Below are positions 43,651 through 53,214 of a DNA stretch of 64,000 bases, in pieces. Location: contig JAJXWH010000017.1 in the NCBI GenBank assembly GCA_021781745.1, forward strand, positions 35,296 to 99,295, read 5' to 3'. The stretch's first letter is position 1; the number at the start of each line of letters is the position of its first letter. The position numbers and the translations under genes are program-made. This DNA is from Bacillota bacterium. GTDB lineage: Bacteria > Bacillota > Clostridia > Clostridiales > Clostridiaceae. The notes beneath the pieces were generated by a model that worked only from the letters and a program-made list of their open reading frames with translations, was not told the origin of the DNA and searched no databases.

Positions 43651-44466
43651 CTATATGATAAAACTTTTGCTTTCATACTTTAAACTCTTTTTCAATTCTA
43701 ACAATATTTCTTCAATTGTCTTTTCTTTCTTGTTATCTTTATTTTTTAACTTACATTCACTTAAAGTACTACGTATTTCAAGATTATCGTCCCTTTTTCT
43801 ATCCCTATATCTTTCCCAAGTTTTTAAAAAATCTTTTGGATAACTGCATAAGCCTTTTAAATAATCAAAACTGTTAAAGGATAAATGGGATCCTCGTACA
43901 AATATTTTTATCAATTCTTCTTCCTCTATATCAAATTCTTTTCTTTGTAATTTTTTTATATAATTATACAAGTCTTCTTCTACTAAATTATATGCCATTC
44001 CTTTAATTGTCCCTATTTCAATTTTCCCTTGAATTTTTCTCAGATTATTTTTATCAACTTTACCAATGCAAATTTCTTCTCTATTCATACTGCGTTTTAT
44101 AACGCCATAATAGTCATTTTCATAAATATAATTCAAAGCTTTTTTAGCTTTTCTTAGCATTATTTTTCCATTTGATAATATTATTTTTTCTATATCATTT
44201 GTACACGGCTTACTGATTATATAGTCATAATGCCTTTGCAATTTTTTTATTTGAACCTTATATGATTCAACTTCTTTACCTATTGAACTTTTAATTCTAT
44301 TTAATCCAGCGAAATTACATCCAACTAGTATCTTATGAACTTCTACTATTAACTCAATTTGAGAAACAATATCTCTCTTTTGTATATTTTTATCATAGCT
44401 AAAATTTTGTCCAATAATAGTTATTCCCTTTCCGTCTAAGTATTCTATCATTGATAATTCGTTCAT
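43651..44466 (-). CDS. CotS-related coat protein without kinase motifs
   Basis: About 271 residues from ATG 44466 (GGAGGAAATTAAT upstream). It lacks HxD and DFD motifs but keeps parts of the family outline (LNRIKSSIGKEVESYKVQIKKLQRHYDYI, GMAYNLVEEDLYNYIKKL, YLKGLCSYPKDFLKTWERYRDR). It starts 1 bp after the kinase at 44468, so it is translationally coupled to it and likely acts as a partner of that kinase-like protein. The end overlaps no other gene. Confidence 0.75.
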   Translation of the reverse strand: MNELSMIEYLDGKGITIIGQNFSYDKNIQKRDIVSQIELIVEVHKILVGCNFAGLNRIKSSIGKEVESYKVQIKKLQRHYDYIISKPCTNDIEKIILSNGKIMLRKAKKALNYIYENDYYGVIKRSMNREEICIGKVDKNNLRKIQGKIEIGTIKGMAYNLVEEDLYNYIKKLQRKEFDIEEEELIKIFVRGSHLSFNSFDYLKGLCSYPKDFLKTWERYRDRKRDDNLEIRSTLSECKLKNKDNKKEKTIEEILLELKKSLKYESKSFII

Positions 44467-44467
44467 A

Positions 44468-45484
44468 TTAATTTCCTCCATCAAAATAACTATTAATAAA
44501 CTTTTCTCTGGTCTCACAATCATCTAAATATCTTTCTAACTTACCTATAAAGAAATCCTCTCCCCATGGCTGTTGCTCCCAATATACCTGCAGCCCTATC
44601 TGCCAAAAAGCTTGAGGAAATCTTATAAACTCTCTGATTATAGGGAATTCTTCTGGACTAACTTCCATCTCCTCTCTATAGGCATTTAATATTAAATCTG
44701 CTTTTTCTGCTTCCCATTTCCCATCCTTCATAGCTCTTATTAATAGTGAACATAAATCGTGTATATGAGAATCTAATATGCAATAATCAAAATCTATGAT
44801 ATTAATATTTTTATTACTGTCTATTAAAATATTATGATGTGCATAGTCATGATGACAAAAGCCTCTTGTAAAGACTTCCTTTTCCATAATCTTTACATAA
44901 TTATTTTTTTGAAGACCTAATATACTTTCTCCCGCTCTTTTAATTTCTTTTTCAATATTATCCAAATACAATAAGTCAAAATTAGATTTGTATGCTTTTT
45001 GATTTATTCTATTCTTAAAATCAAGTATTTCATTTTTTCTTGTTTCAAACACCTTAATCCAAGAAAACCATCCAATTCTAGGCTTCATCTTCTGTTCTAA
45101 AGTAAAACCTTTACTATATTTATGCAATTCTGCAAGCTTGCTTGATACCATGGCTAATTCTAAAGGATTATCAAAATTACTTACCCTAGATGGTATCCAT
45201 TTTGTTAAATAAACATATTTTCCGTTTATATTTCCATATTCCTTTTTATCTTTATTCATAATAAATTCAGGAATATTTTTAAATCCATTTTTTTGTAGGT
45301 GTTTCATTGCAGAAAAAATAAAATAGAAATGAGGGAATTCATATTTAATTTTTTTTAAACAATATCCCTCATCTTTTGTAGTAATTTTATAACTATTCTT
45401 CACCTTTTCTATATTATCCACATTCATACTATAATTTTCTTCAACATAGCTTTTAATTTTAAGTATCTCTTCATTATTCTCCAT
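44468..45484 (-). CDS. CotS-family spore coat kinase-like protein (module 2)
   Basis: The 338 residues: DEGYCLKKIKYEFPHFYFIFSAMKHL in the N-lobe, FCHHDYAHHNILIDS as the catalytic loop, and IIDFDYCILDSHIHDL as the metal site. The gene is divergent from the glycosyltransferase at 45612, exactly as in module 1, and is followed by the coupled 43651 gene. It is probably a mother-cell coat protein or sugar kinase. Confidence 0.9.
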   Translation of the reverse strand: MENNEEILKIKSYVEENYSMNVDNIEKVKNSYKITTKDEGYCLKKIKYEFPHFYFIFSAMKHLQKNGFKNIPEFIMNKDKKEYGNINGKYVYLTKWIPSRVSNFDNPLELAMVSSKLAELHKYSKGFTLEQKMKPRIGWFSWIKVFETRKNEILDFKNRINQKAYKSNFDLLYLDNIEKEIKRAGESILGLQKNNYVKIMEKEVFTRGFCHHDYAHHNILIDSNKNINIIDFDYCILDSHIHDLCSLLIRAMKDGKWEAEKADLILNAYREEMEVSPEEFPIIREFIRFPQAFWQIGLQVYWEQQPWGEDFFIGKLERYLDDCETREKFINSYFDGGN

Positions 45485-45611
45485 AAAACTTTCCTACCAG
45501 CCATTGTTTATTTTTATTATATGTGTGTAAATAATTTATTGTGATTTAGATTCACAAAAATTAATATCAAATAATACTTTGTAATATATATGTATTTATT
45601 GAGGTGTTCAT

Positions 45612-46742
45612 ATGAAAATTGCCATTGATGCTCGTAGCGCTACTTTGCACCAAGGAACTGGCATTGGTACTTACACTAATAATCTTATATCAGAAATTCT
45701 TTCTTTAGATTCAAAAGATGACTATACTTTATTTTGCTCTGGAAAATTCAATAGTAATTTTAATAAAAAAAATACCAAAATAGTATATTCTTCTGGTAGA
45801 CATGGCGGTTTTTATGAGAAATGTTATATACCTAACGCATTAAATAAACTTCATACTGACTTATATCATATTCCCCAAAATGGAATAGGATTTGACTTTG
45901 ATACAAAAATTCCAACTATAGTTACAATACATGACTTAATCCCATATGTTATGCCTGAAACTGTTGGTAAAGGCTATTTGGAAAGATTTCTAAAGGATAT
46001 GCCTAATATAATATCTAACTCCTGCGGTATATTAACAGTTTCTGAATATTCAAAGAAAGACATTCTAAAGTTTTTTAGCTTTTATCCTGAAGATAAAATA
46101 TTTGTAACTCCTCTTGCCGCTAATGATAATTATAAACCTTTGAATAAAGATAAATGTAAATTTTACGTTAATCAAAATTTTGGTGTTAAAGATCCCTATA
46201 TATTATATATTGGAGGATTTAGTTTACGAAAAAACGTTCTTGGGTTAATTAAGGCTTTTAGTAAAGTTCATAAAGATTTGAATAAGCCTTACAAATTGTT
46301 ACTTGGAGGTCCTCTAAAAGATGAAGGTGAAAAATTATTTACTTTCGTGAAAGAAAACAACCTTCAAGAAGAGGTTATTTTTTGTGGCTATTTAGAAGAC
46401 GATATATTACCTGTGCTGTACAGCGGATGTGATGCTTTTGTTTACCCTTCATTTTATGAAGGTTTTGGTTTACCTCCATTAGAAGCAATGAACTGCAAAG
46501 CTCCAGTTATAACTTCTACCTTAACTTCAATTCCTGAGGTAACAGGGGATGCTGCAATACTTATAAACCCTCATAATATAAATGAATTAGAGGAAGCACT
46601 TGTAACACTTCTAAATGATGAAAATTTAAAGTCTATACTAAGCGAAAAAGGCTATAAAAGAAGTCTAGAATTTACTTGGAATAAAACTGCCGATAATACA
46701 TTAAAAGCCTACAAAAGCATATCATCACAGTATACAACATAG
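45612..46742 (+). CDS. GT4-family glycosyltransferase, coat-associated (module 2)
   Basis: The 376 residues begin KIAIDARSATLHQGTGIGTYTNNLI and contain GGFSLRKNVLGLIKAFSK and YEGFGLPPLEAMNCKAPVITS. GAGGTG lies before the ATG. Overall similarity to the 41185 gene is high, so the two are paralogues from a local duplication. It ends in a strong bidirectional terminator. Confidence 0.9.
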   Translation: MKIAIDARSATLHQGTGIGTYTNNLISEILSLDSKDDYTLFCSGKFNSNFNKKNTKIVYSSGRHGGFYEKCYIPNALNKLHTDLYHIPQNGIGFDFDTKIPTIVTIHDLIPYVMPETVGKGYLERFLKDMPNIISNSCGILTVSEYSKKDILKFFSFYPEDKIFVTPLAANDNYKPLNKDKCKFYVNQNFGVKDPYILYIGGFSLRKNVLGLIKAFSKVHKDLNKPYKLLLGGPLKDEGEKLFTFVKENNLQEEVIFCGYLEDDILPVLYSGCDAFVYPSFYEGFGLPPLEAMNCKAPVITSTLTSIPEVTGDAAILINPHNINELEEALVTLLNDENLKSILSEKGYKRSLEFTWNKTADNTLKAYKSISSQYTT

Positions 46743-46751
46743 AAATGAAGC

Positions 46752-46793
46752 AAAAAAGAGCTTAGAGGACTATTGTCCTCTAAGCTCTTTTTT
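46752..46793. terminator. strong bidirectional terminator
   Basis: AAAAAAGAGCTTAGAGGAC and GTCCTCTAAGCTCTTTTTTT make a near-perfect stem with a short loop. It serves both convergent genes and contains the stop codon of the 46770 gene. Confidence 0.93.
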
Positions 46794-47921
46794 TATCTTT
46801 ATATACTTATCGTAATCATTAATTTCCGGAGTCTTTTCTTCAATATTACTCAAAACCACAAGTGGACTTTGACCAGAAAAATTTTTTACTTGGTCCTCAA
46901 TTTCTTTATTATTATATGTTGATAAATAACTTGAAAAGAATCTCCCAGCCTTCACGTACTTAATAGCTTCATCATTATTGGTTATAACATATGTTATAAA
47001 TTTTTCAATCAGCTTTTCATTATCACTATTTTGATTTAAAACTAGCAAGTTATCTCCTTCACTTGCAAAGAATTTATTTGTTCCGCCTTTAATACTTGGT
47101 ACATTTCCTAAACTCCATTCGCAAGGTACATCCAATGCCATTATTTCTTTCATTCCATTAATAGAAGATATTCTAGCTAAAAATTCTCCTCCGTCTTGAA
47201 GATTTAAAATATTATTGTCTTCTAAGTTTTTAATCATAGCTTGAACTTGAGATTTTATTTCCTCTACACTTTTATTATCATTATCACTCATAATCTCCAT
47301 TGTTAGTAAATCTAACAAATCTTCGTAATCTTTCCCTGTTGCATTAATTATATGCACTTTTCCATTACTTTTTGTATATATATCCTTACCAATTCTTATA
47401 ACATCGTCCCAAGTATTCATGCTATCTCTTTTATAATTAAAATTCTTAATCATATCTTCCCTAATATAAAAACCAAGCGGCCTAGAAGTCAATGGTATAC
47501 CTATAGAATTATCTCCATACATAACTTGGGATACTCTATATTTAGAAAAGTTTTTAATATAATCATTTAATAATTTGTTGTCTTTATTATAATACTCATA
47601 ATCATCCAACTTTAATTTATCAAAATTATATCTATCTATCTGAGCTATATTGGGTAATCTTAATTTACTACCTTCATCACTTTTATTAGCAATTATTTGA
47701 TTATAATCCTCTAATTTTTTTACATTAATAACCGTCTTATCGTTTTGTTTCATAAAGTTGTTTGCACATTCAACTAAATAGTCATATGAATTTTCATTAA
47801 CTAAGAGTTCTATATTCCCCTTGACTTGTTGCTCTTTATTAGGTTGAAGTAAATTAATGCTTATTATTACTATTACAAAAATAATAGCAAATGTAACGAC
47901 ATATTTAATTTTATTCTTCAT
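46770..47921 (-). CDS. membrane-anchored extracellular solute-binding protein
   Basis: The 383 residues start with one hydrophobic anchor (YVVTFAIIFVIVIISINLL). There is no lipobox Cys, so it is probably an uncleaved signal anchor. The rest has the family 1 solute-binding pattern (GNIELLVNENSYDYLVECANNF, GIPLTSRPLGFYIREDMIKN, MNTWDDVIRIGKDIY, GDNLLVLNQNSDNE). No ABC permease or ATPase genes are near. The neighbour is a lactose/cellobiose-type PTS IIA, so a sugar-sensing or recruiting role for a PTS is possible. Function is inferred. Confidence 0.75.
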   Translation of the reverse strand: MKNKIKYVVTFAIIFVIVIISINLLQPNKEQQVKGNIELLVNENSYDYLVECANNFMKQNDKTVINVKKLEDYNQIIANKSDEGSKLRLPNIAQIDRYNFDKLKLDDYEYYNKDNKLLNDYIKNFSKYRVSQVMYGDNSIGIPLTSRPLGFYIREDMIKNFNYKRDSMNTWDDVIRIGKDIYTKSNGKVHIINATGKDYEDLLDLLTMEIMSDNDNKSVEEIKSQVQAMIKNLEDNNILNLQDGGEFLARISSINGMKEIMALDVPCEWSLGNVPSIKGGTNKFFASEGDNLLVLNQNSDNEKLIEKFITYVITNNDEAIKYVKAGRFFSSYLSTYNNKEIEDQVKNFSGQSPLVVLSNIEEKTPEINDYDKYIKIKKELRGQ

Positions 47922-47932
47922 ATATTATACCT

Positions 47933-48241
47933 CTACTGAATAGAATTTATCTTTTCATGCACCTCTATTATTTCTACTGCTAAATCTTTAAATGTCATTG
48001 TTGTCATCAAATGATCCTCTGCATGCACTAAAAGCAGAGAAAATTCTATTTTATCACTTGCAGCCTCGCCTTGAATTAGATTTGTTTGAGAATTATGTGC
48101 ATAACCTAATTCCTCATCAGCCTTTATTATTAATTCTTTTGCCTCGTTAAATCTTCCACTTTTAGCTAAAGAAATAGCTTCCATGGAATAACTTCTTGCT
48201 TCTCCACTATGCATTATTATATTTAGTATTATCTCTTCCAT
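47933..48241 (-). CDS. PTS lactose/cellobiose-family IIA component
   Basis: About 102 residues from ATG 48241 (GAAGAAGGGGATAAC upstream); the longer frame to 48385 has no ribosome site. LVHAEDHLMTTMTFKDLAVEI carries the family's phosphorylated His. The N-terminal helices (MEEIILNIIMHSGEARSYSMEAI, FNEAKELI) are typical. It passes phosphate from HPr to a IIB partner not present here. It is 11 bp upstream of the anchored binding protein and co-transcribed with it. Confidence 0.9.
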   Translation of the reverse strand: MEEIILNIIMHSGEARSYSMEAISLAKSGRFNEAKELIIKADEELGYAHNSQTNLIQGEAASDKIEFSLLLVHAEDHLMTTMTFKDLAVEIIEVHEKINSIQ

Positions 48242-48357
48242 ATTGTTATCCCCTTCTTCTTTATATACATCCCTTTTACCCTTATAATGATTAATTTTAC
48301 TACTTTTCCTTGTATTTTTAAAGAATAAACTAATATATATTACCATATAAAGAAAAA

Positions 48358-48405
48358 AACTAGAATTGGCATTGTATTTTACCAAATCTAGTTTTAGATA
48401 ACTAA
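48358..48405 (-). terminator. terminator of htrA
   Basis: On the minus strand, AAACTAGATTTGG and CCAATTCTAGTTT pair, followed by TTTTTCTTT. The stop of htrA is just above it. Confidence 0.7.
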
Positions 48406-48412
48406 AAGAATT

Positions 48413-49633
48413 TTATTGAGCTTTTTCCTCTAAGACAACTGTTAAATCAACAGTCTTCTTATTTCTTACCACCTCTAAGTTCATGGAATCACCAGCTTTT
48501 TTGCCTTCTTTTATTGCTTTAAGTTCACTGAATGTTTTAGCTGATTTTCCATCACATTTTACAATGATATCTCCAATTTTAAGTCCGCCCTTTTCAGCCG
48601 GTGAATATTCATCAACAGAAGATACATAAATTCCCTCTACTAAATCATATTTCTTAGCTGTATCACTATCAATTTCTCTTATTTGAATTCCTAAGTTTAA
48701 AATAGGTTTTGATAATGCATCTATTTTGTTTTTTACGTCATTTATTGGAATTGCAAATCCTATACCTTCAACACTTGTATCTCCTACTTGAGATCCTATC
48801 TTCATAGAATTTATTCCTATAACCTGACCCTTAGCATTTACTAATGGACCTCCACTATTACCTGGATTAATAGCAGCATCTGTTTGGATGAATGTTAAAT
48901 TTGTTCCGTTCTCACCTTCTACAGTTCTGTTGCTGCCACTAATAACTCCCTTTGTAAGTGTTTGAGCAAAATTCTTTGAAAGAGGTGTTCCAATCGCTAT
49001 AACTTCTGCTCCTGGATATACTTCATCAGAATCTCCAAGCTCTGCTACAGCAGGTACTTTAGTTCCATCTTTCAATTTAAGCATTGCAACATCCCTCTCT
49101 TGATCATAATTTACTACAGTTGCACTTACTTCAGTCTTATCACTTAAAGTTACTGTAACTTCTTTAGCACCTGCAATTACATGATAGTTAGTCAATACGT
49201 AGCCTTCCTTATTAATTATAAATCCTGACCCCATGCCATCCACTTCTCCAGAAGTAAATCCATTATTGGCTATGCTTTTAGTTGAAACAATAACAACCGC
49301 TGGTGCTACTTTATTAAATGCATCTGCAGCAGACATTGCATCTGGTGTACTTGACGTAAAAGATTGCGGAATAGTACTGGTTATTTGCTTAGTAGTAACA
49401 ACATTATTTGATTTCATTAACGAATAAGTAATTCCACTGCCAAATATTCCTCCCATAATAGTAAGAAGTAAAATTCCTGCGATTTTTCCTAGGACACGTA
49501 TACCTCTTCCTTTTCTTTTTTTAGTTTCTACGTAACTATTATTGTTCTGAAAAGAATTTTCCCAGGAAACTTGCTGACCTTCATTTACTGGTAATGAATC
49601 TACATCAATGTATTTTTCATTATTATCATTCAT
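48413..49633 (-). CDS. htrA: HtrA/DegP-like membrane serine protease
   Basis: About 406 residues from ATG 49633 (GGGAGG upstream; ATG 49657 lacks one). A cytoplasmic N-tail and one membrane helix (IAGILLLTIMGGIFGSGITYSLM) come first. A trypsin-like domain follows with the triad in LTNYHVIAGA (His), ERDVAMLKL (Asp) and NPGNSGGPLV (Ser). A PDZ domain (YSPAEKGGLKIGDIIVKCDG) closes it. It degrades misfolded proteins outside the membrane under stress. Confidence 0.94.
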   Translation of the reverse strand: MNDNNEKYIDVDSLPVNEGQQVSWENSFQNNNSYVETKKRKGRGIRVLGKIAGILLLTIMGGIFGSGITYSLMKSNNVVTTKQITSTIPQSFTSSTPDAMSAADAFNKVAPAVVIVSTKSIANNGFTSGEVDGMGSGFIINKEGYVLTNYHVIAGAKEVTVTLSDKTEVSATVVNYDQERDVAMLKLKDGTKVPAVAELGDSDEVYPGAEVIAIGTPLSKNFAQTLTKGVISGSNRTVEGENGTNLTFIQTDAAINPGNSGGPLVNAKGQVIGINSMKIGSQVGDTSVEGIGFAIPINDVKNKIDALSKPILNLGIQIREIDSDTAKKYDLVEGIYVSSVDEYSPAEKGGLKIGDIIVKCDGKSAKTFSELKAIKEGKKAGDSMNLEVVRNKKTVDLTVVLEEKAQ

Positions 49634-49899
49634 ATATTTTTCCTCCCAATATATCAATTATTAATTTTATTTAACTAGCAATTAAGTCACATCATATATG
49701 TCATTTTCAAAGTAATAAATACTTTGCTTTTTTTGGCTACTAGGAGTAACTCTATAATGTAAGTATAAAATTTTTATGTGTCAAACAAATGACAATAATA
49801 TATAATTTAATATATTTTTCTCATGAAATATAAATCAATTATATTAAATTTTAAAGATCTTATTCAACATATTAATTATTTTAGAAAAATTACTTACTC

Positions 49900-50901
49900 T
49901 TATGACTTCTTAGCTAATTTTTTAGCGTCTTTTATAACACTATTTACACCATTAACAATTGCATCTGGATCTAATATTGAAATTGGAGATCCACTTACCT
50001 CTTCCTTGTATACTGTAGTACTAGCTGAATTACCTATCTTTGTTATAGGATCATCATCTTTATCTGTTATCAAATACAGAGGCTTATTACCTAGTAATCC
50101 ATCAACCTGGCCACTAGATGCGCCCTTATATAAATTCTCCAATTCATTTGAAACAGCCTGCTTATAATTAGTTTTATTCTTAAAGCTATTAAATTCGTCT
50201 AATTCATTTTCAGTTAAATGTTCCTTAAAAATACTATTCTCTATAGTTAATCCCATTTTACTTAATAATGAAGTTAATCCAAAATTAGCACCTATTTCTT
50301 CAAATGTACTCCTGTAATATTTAGATTTGATTTCTTGATTAAATTGTTTATTTTGCATCTCTTCTTCTGATATCGGGTCAACCAACACAACGCCAGCTAC
50401 AGAATCTGAATATAAGTTAATAAAATTTGTAGCTACTAGACTGCCATACTCTTCTCCAACTAAAATATAGGGCTCAGGCGCTCCTGCTTTTCTAAGGAGA
50501 AGTTTCAAATCCTTTGCTTGATCCTCTGGAGTTCTAACATCTCCGCCCTCATTAAATCCATATCCTCTCCTATTATAAACGAAGGTTGATATTTTCTTCT
50601 CCTCTAACGATTTACAAACCTCATCCCATTCATACATATTGTTTCCGATTGCTCCGTCAAAGACTACAGTATAATCTCCACCCGTTTTAATCTTATATTC
50701 CATCTTCTTCCCATCTATTCTAGCAAACTTGAATTTTGATTTTAATCTTGAATTATCTACAAAGTTACTTATATTTTGTACTATAAAGCCAACAACTAGT
50801 AACGCTACAAAAAAAATAATAATTTTTTTCAGAATCTTCCCCTTACTTACCTTCTCCTTTTCGACCTTATGTAGCCCATTAGAATGCCATAATAACTTCA
50901 T
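49900..50901 (-). CDS. membrane-anchored alpha/beta-hydrolase-fold protein with altered nucleophile
   Basis: The 333 residues have a cytoplasmic start, a membrane helix (IIIFFVALLVVGFIVQNI) and an outer alpha/beta-hydrolase domain (VVFDGAIGNNMYEWDEVCKSL, VYNRRGYGFNEGGDVRTPEDQ, VAGVVLVDPISEEEMQN). The nucleophile elbow, normally GHSxGG, reads VGEEYGSLVA, with Glu where Ser belongs. It is therefore either non-catalytic or uses another residue. It starts 8 bp after tsaD on the same strand and is co-transcribed with it. Confidence 0.8.
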   Translation of the reverse strand: MKLLWHSNGLHKVEKEKVSKGKILKKIIIFFVALLVVGFIVQNISNFVDNSRLKSKFKFARIDGKKMEYKIKTGGDYTVVFDGAIGNNMYEWDEVCKSLEEKKISTFVYNRRGYGFNEGGDVRTPEDQAKDLKLLLRKAGAPEPYILVGEEYGSLVATNFINLYSDSVAGVVLVDPISEEEMQNKQFNQEIKSKYYRSTFEEIGANFGLTSLLSKMGLTIENSIFKEHLTENELDEFNSFKNKTNYKQAVSNELENLYKGASSGQVDGLLGNKPLYLITDKDDDPITKIGNSASTTVYKEEVSGSPISILDPDAIVNGVNSVIKDAKKLAKKS

Positions 50902-50909
50902 TTTAGAAT

Positions 50910-51929
50910 CTACCTTTCCCCTAATTTTAGATTAGGCCTTGCATTTATATCTAAATTTGATATTACGCCTTCTTGGTAATTAAAATAAGCCGCACTTCCT
51001 ATCATAGCTGCATTATCAGTGCACAGTATCGGCGAAGGGAATAAAATTTCAATTTCCTTTTTCTTTCCCTCTTTTTTAAGAATTTCCCTTAAATATGAAT
51101 TAGATGCAACGCCACCTGCTACTGCAATTTTCTTAACTCCTCTTCTTTCACAAGTTAAAAATAAATTAGTTTTTAGCACATCAACTATTGCCTTTTGAAA
51201 TGATGCCGCAATGTCAGCCTTATTTATTTCTATATCTTTCATTCTAGCCTTATTCAAATAATTCAATACAGCCGACTTAACTCCGCTAAAAGAAAAATCT
51301 AAAGTATCCTCTTGAAATTTTGCTCTAGGAAAATCTATTGCATCTTCATTTCCCTCTTTCGCTAAATTATCAATTTTAGGGCCACCGGGATATCCTAGTT
51401 CTAATGCCCTAGCCACTTTATCATACGCTTCTCCTGCTGCATCATCTCTTGTTTGGCCTATTACCTCAAAATCTCTATATCCCTTTACATGCACAATAAA
51501 TGTGTGTCCACCAGAAACAACTAGAGAAACAAATGGAGGTTTTAAATCCTTATGTTCAATAAAATTTGCACTAATATGACCCTGAATATGATTAACACCA
51601 ATTAGTGGTTTTTGTGATCCTAGTGCTAATCCCTTAGCATACTGAAGCCCAACTAAAAGTGCTCCAACGAGACCTGGACCATAGGTAACTCCTATTGCAT
51701 CAATATCACCTAATGTTACTTCCGCCTCTTCAAGAGCCGCCTTCACTACACTATCTATTACTTCAATATGCATTCTTGATGCGACTTCTGGTACTACACC
51801 ACCGAATTTTTTATGTGTTTCTATCTGTGATGCAATTACATTAGATAAAACATCCCTGCCATTTACTACAACAGCAGCTGATGTTTCATCACAACTTGAT
51901 TCTATAGCTAAAATTATTTTATTATCCAT
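50910..51929 (-). CDS. tsaD: tRNA threonylcarbamoyladenosine synthase subunit
   Basis: The 339 residues are the conserved TsaD/Kae1 type: [16 protein letters not shown] at the start, [14 protein letters not shown] with the metal His pair, [30 protein letters not shown] and [15 protein letters not shown]. It transfers threonylcarbamoyl to A37 of tRNAs that read ANN codons, together with TsaB and TsaE. An essential housekeeping gene, so this region is core chromosome. Confidence 0.97.
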   Translation of the reverse strand: MDNKIILAIESSCDETSAAVVVNGRDVLSNVIASQIETHKKFGGVVPEVASRMHIEVIDSVVKAALEEAEVTLGDIDAIGVTYGPGLVGALLVGLQYAKGLALGSQKPLIGVNHIQGHISANFIEHKDLKPPFVSLVVSGGHTFIVHVKGYRDFEVIGQTRDDAAGEAYDKVARALELGYPGGPKIDNLAKEGNEDAIDFPRAKFQEDTLDFSFSGVKSAVLNYLNKARMKDIEINKADIAASFQKAIVDVLKTNLFLTCERRGVKKIAVAGGVASNSYLREILKKEGKKKEIEILFPSPILCTDNAAMIGSAAYFNYQEGVISNLDINARPNLKLGER

Positions 51930-52527
51930 TTTTAATACCTCTTTTTATAGTAAATCACTTAATTCTTGACTCATTTCTAATTTCATCATAATCTAAATTA
52001 TTGCCCGGCTTATATAATAAGGAAAACAAATGTACCTTTATTCACAATAGGCAAATACCTATTAGCCTAGTACTACCTATCCCCGAACCAAATGTTCATA
52101 TAGTAAGTTTTACTAAGCTGCCAAAATGTAAATATCATATACAATAATTATTTTTTTCTCCTAAATCTATTGTATCTTATATTCAATATGAATTCATGTA
52201 TTCATTACATCGTTTAATATATTCTTAATAATTAATGAAATATTTTACAAAATGAAATTTTATTACACTTTCTTTATTACTAGCCACTAAAATATTATAC
52301 TTTATATATATAATATTATCAAAGCCGAATTTATTAAGGCCGATGTATTTTTTTGATTACGCCTAAGCTCAAAGCAATTCTTATTATATTCCAATTCACC
52401 TAAATTTACTATATGGATAAATAAATCAAATTATTGTACTGAATATCTATATGTTGTTTATCTATATAAAAATTATATATAATGTATATTAAATGGAGCA
52501 ATCTAATATTATCTAAGGAGCGTTAAA
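51930..52527. other. 598-bp spacer, no gene recognised
   Basis: It lies between tsaD (leftward) and the RusA-like gene (rightward). A minus-strand frame ending at 51955 reads …FSLLYKPGNNLDYDE…, but has no start and a TGA about 25 codons up. The rest is very AT-rich (for example 52100-52320) with no RNA element I can name. Promoters for both neighbours must lie here. Confidence 0.6.
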
Positions 52528-53190
52528 ATGTCTAACTATGCTAAAGTAATAATTAACGGATCACCTATTACAAAATCGAACTTTAAATTACATAATATAA
52601 ATGGCCGCGCTATTTTGCCTCATAGCTCTGGTAAATATCATGATAGATATGCATTATATGAGCAAGAAATTGCACTACTTGCTAGAAGTCAAAATCCAGA
52701 TATTATTTTTTCTGAAAGCTTAATAGCTATCCTTAAAGTATATTATAAAAGCGAAAAGCGCCATCCTGACACAATAAATATTACTAAAAGTATATTTGAC
52801 GGTATAGAAAAAAGTGGATTGATCATAAATGATGCTCAGATAACAAAAATATTTACTGAAGAATATTATGATAAAGAAAATCCAAGATTTGAGCTGGAGT
52901 TATTTGCGCAAAGTCAATATGATATTAATTATTCAATTACTAAAAAGAGTATTCCTGTAGAAGCTAAAATATATTCTCCTATAAGAAAAAACTTAGCTTC
53001 AAAAACACATGCTTCTTATGAAATAAAAAATAATTCGTTAGATAAATTTGAAAACGAACATAAAAAGCTTTTGCCTAAAACACCTTCGATATGCAGTATT
53101 TGCAATAAACCTATAATCTCTAATGATCATGTAAAAGCAGATAACGGAAAAACTTTAATATGCAAAAAATGTTTTAATAAGTTATTTTGA
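52528..53190 (+). CDS. RusA-like protein with C-terminal zinc ribbon
   Basis: The 220 residues start with AAGGAGCG before ATG 52528. The N-terminal part (1-130) has the RusA Holliday-junction resolvase fold: AKVIINGSPITKSNF, LKVYYKSEKRHPDTINITKSIFDGIEKSG, LIINDAQITKIF. In RusA the catalytic set is D-x-D-N and D-D; here it reads PDTIN and NDAQ, so one Asp is Ile. The C-terminal tail has CSICNKPII and LICKKCF, a zinc ribbon. RusA is usually phage-borne; here it stands in chromosomal DNA next to a GDSL hydrolase. It may have lost nuclease activity. Confidence 0.75.
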   Translation: MSNYAKVIINGSPITKSNFKLHNINGRAILPHSSGKYHDRYALYEQEIALLARSQNPDIIFSESLIAILKVYYKSEKRHPDTINITKSIFDGIEKSGLIINDAQITKIFTEEYYDKENPRFELELFAQSQYDINYSITKKSIPVEAKIYSPIRKNLASKTHASYEIKNNSLDKFENEHKKLLPKTPSICSICNKPIISNDHVKADNGKTLICKKCFNKLF

Positions 53191-53214
53191 TTATATATGA
53201 GAAAGGAATTAAAT

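Noticed and set aside
51955..52030. Minus-strand coding remnant (…FSLLYKPGNNLDYDE…)
   Set aside because: No start codon, and a TGA about 25 codons up; too short to assign. Only noted in the spacer entry.
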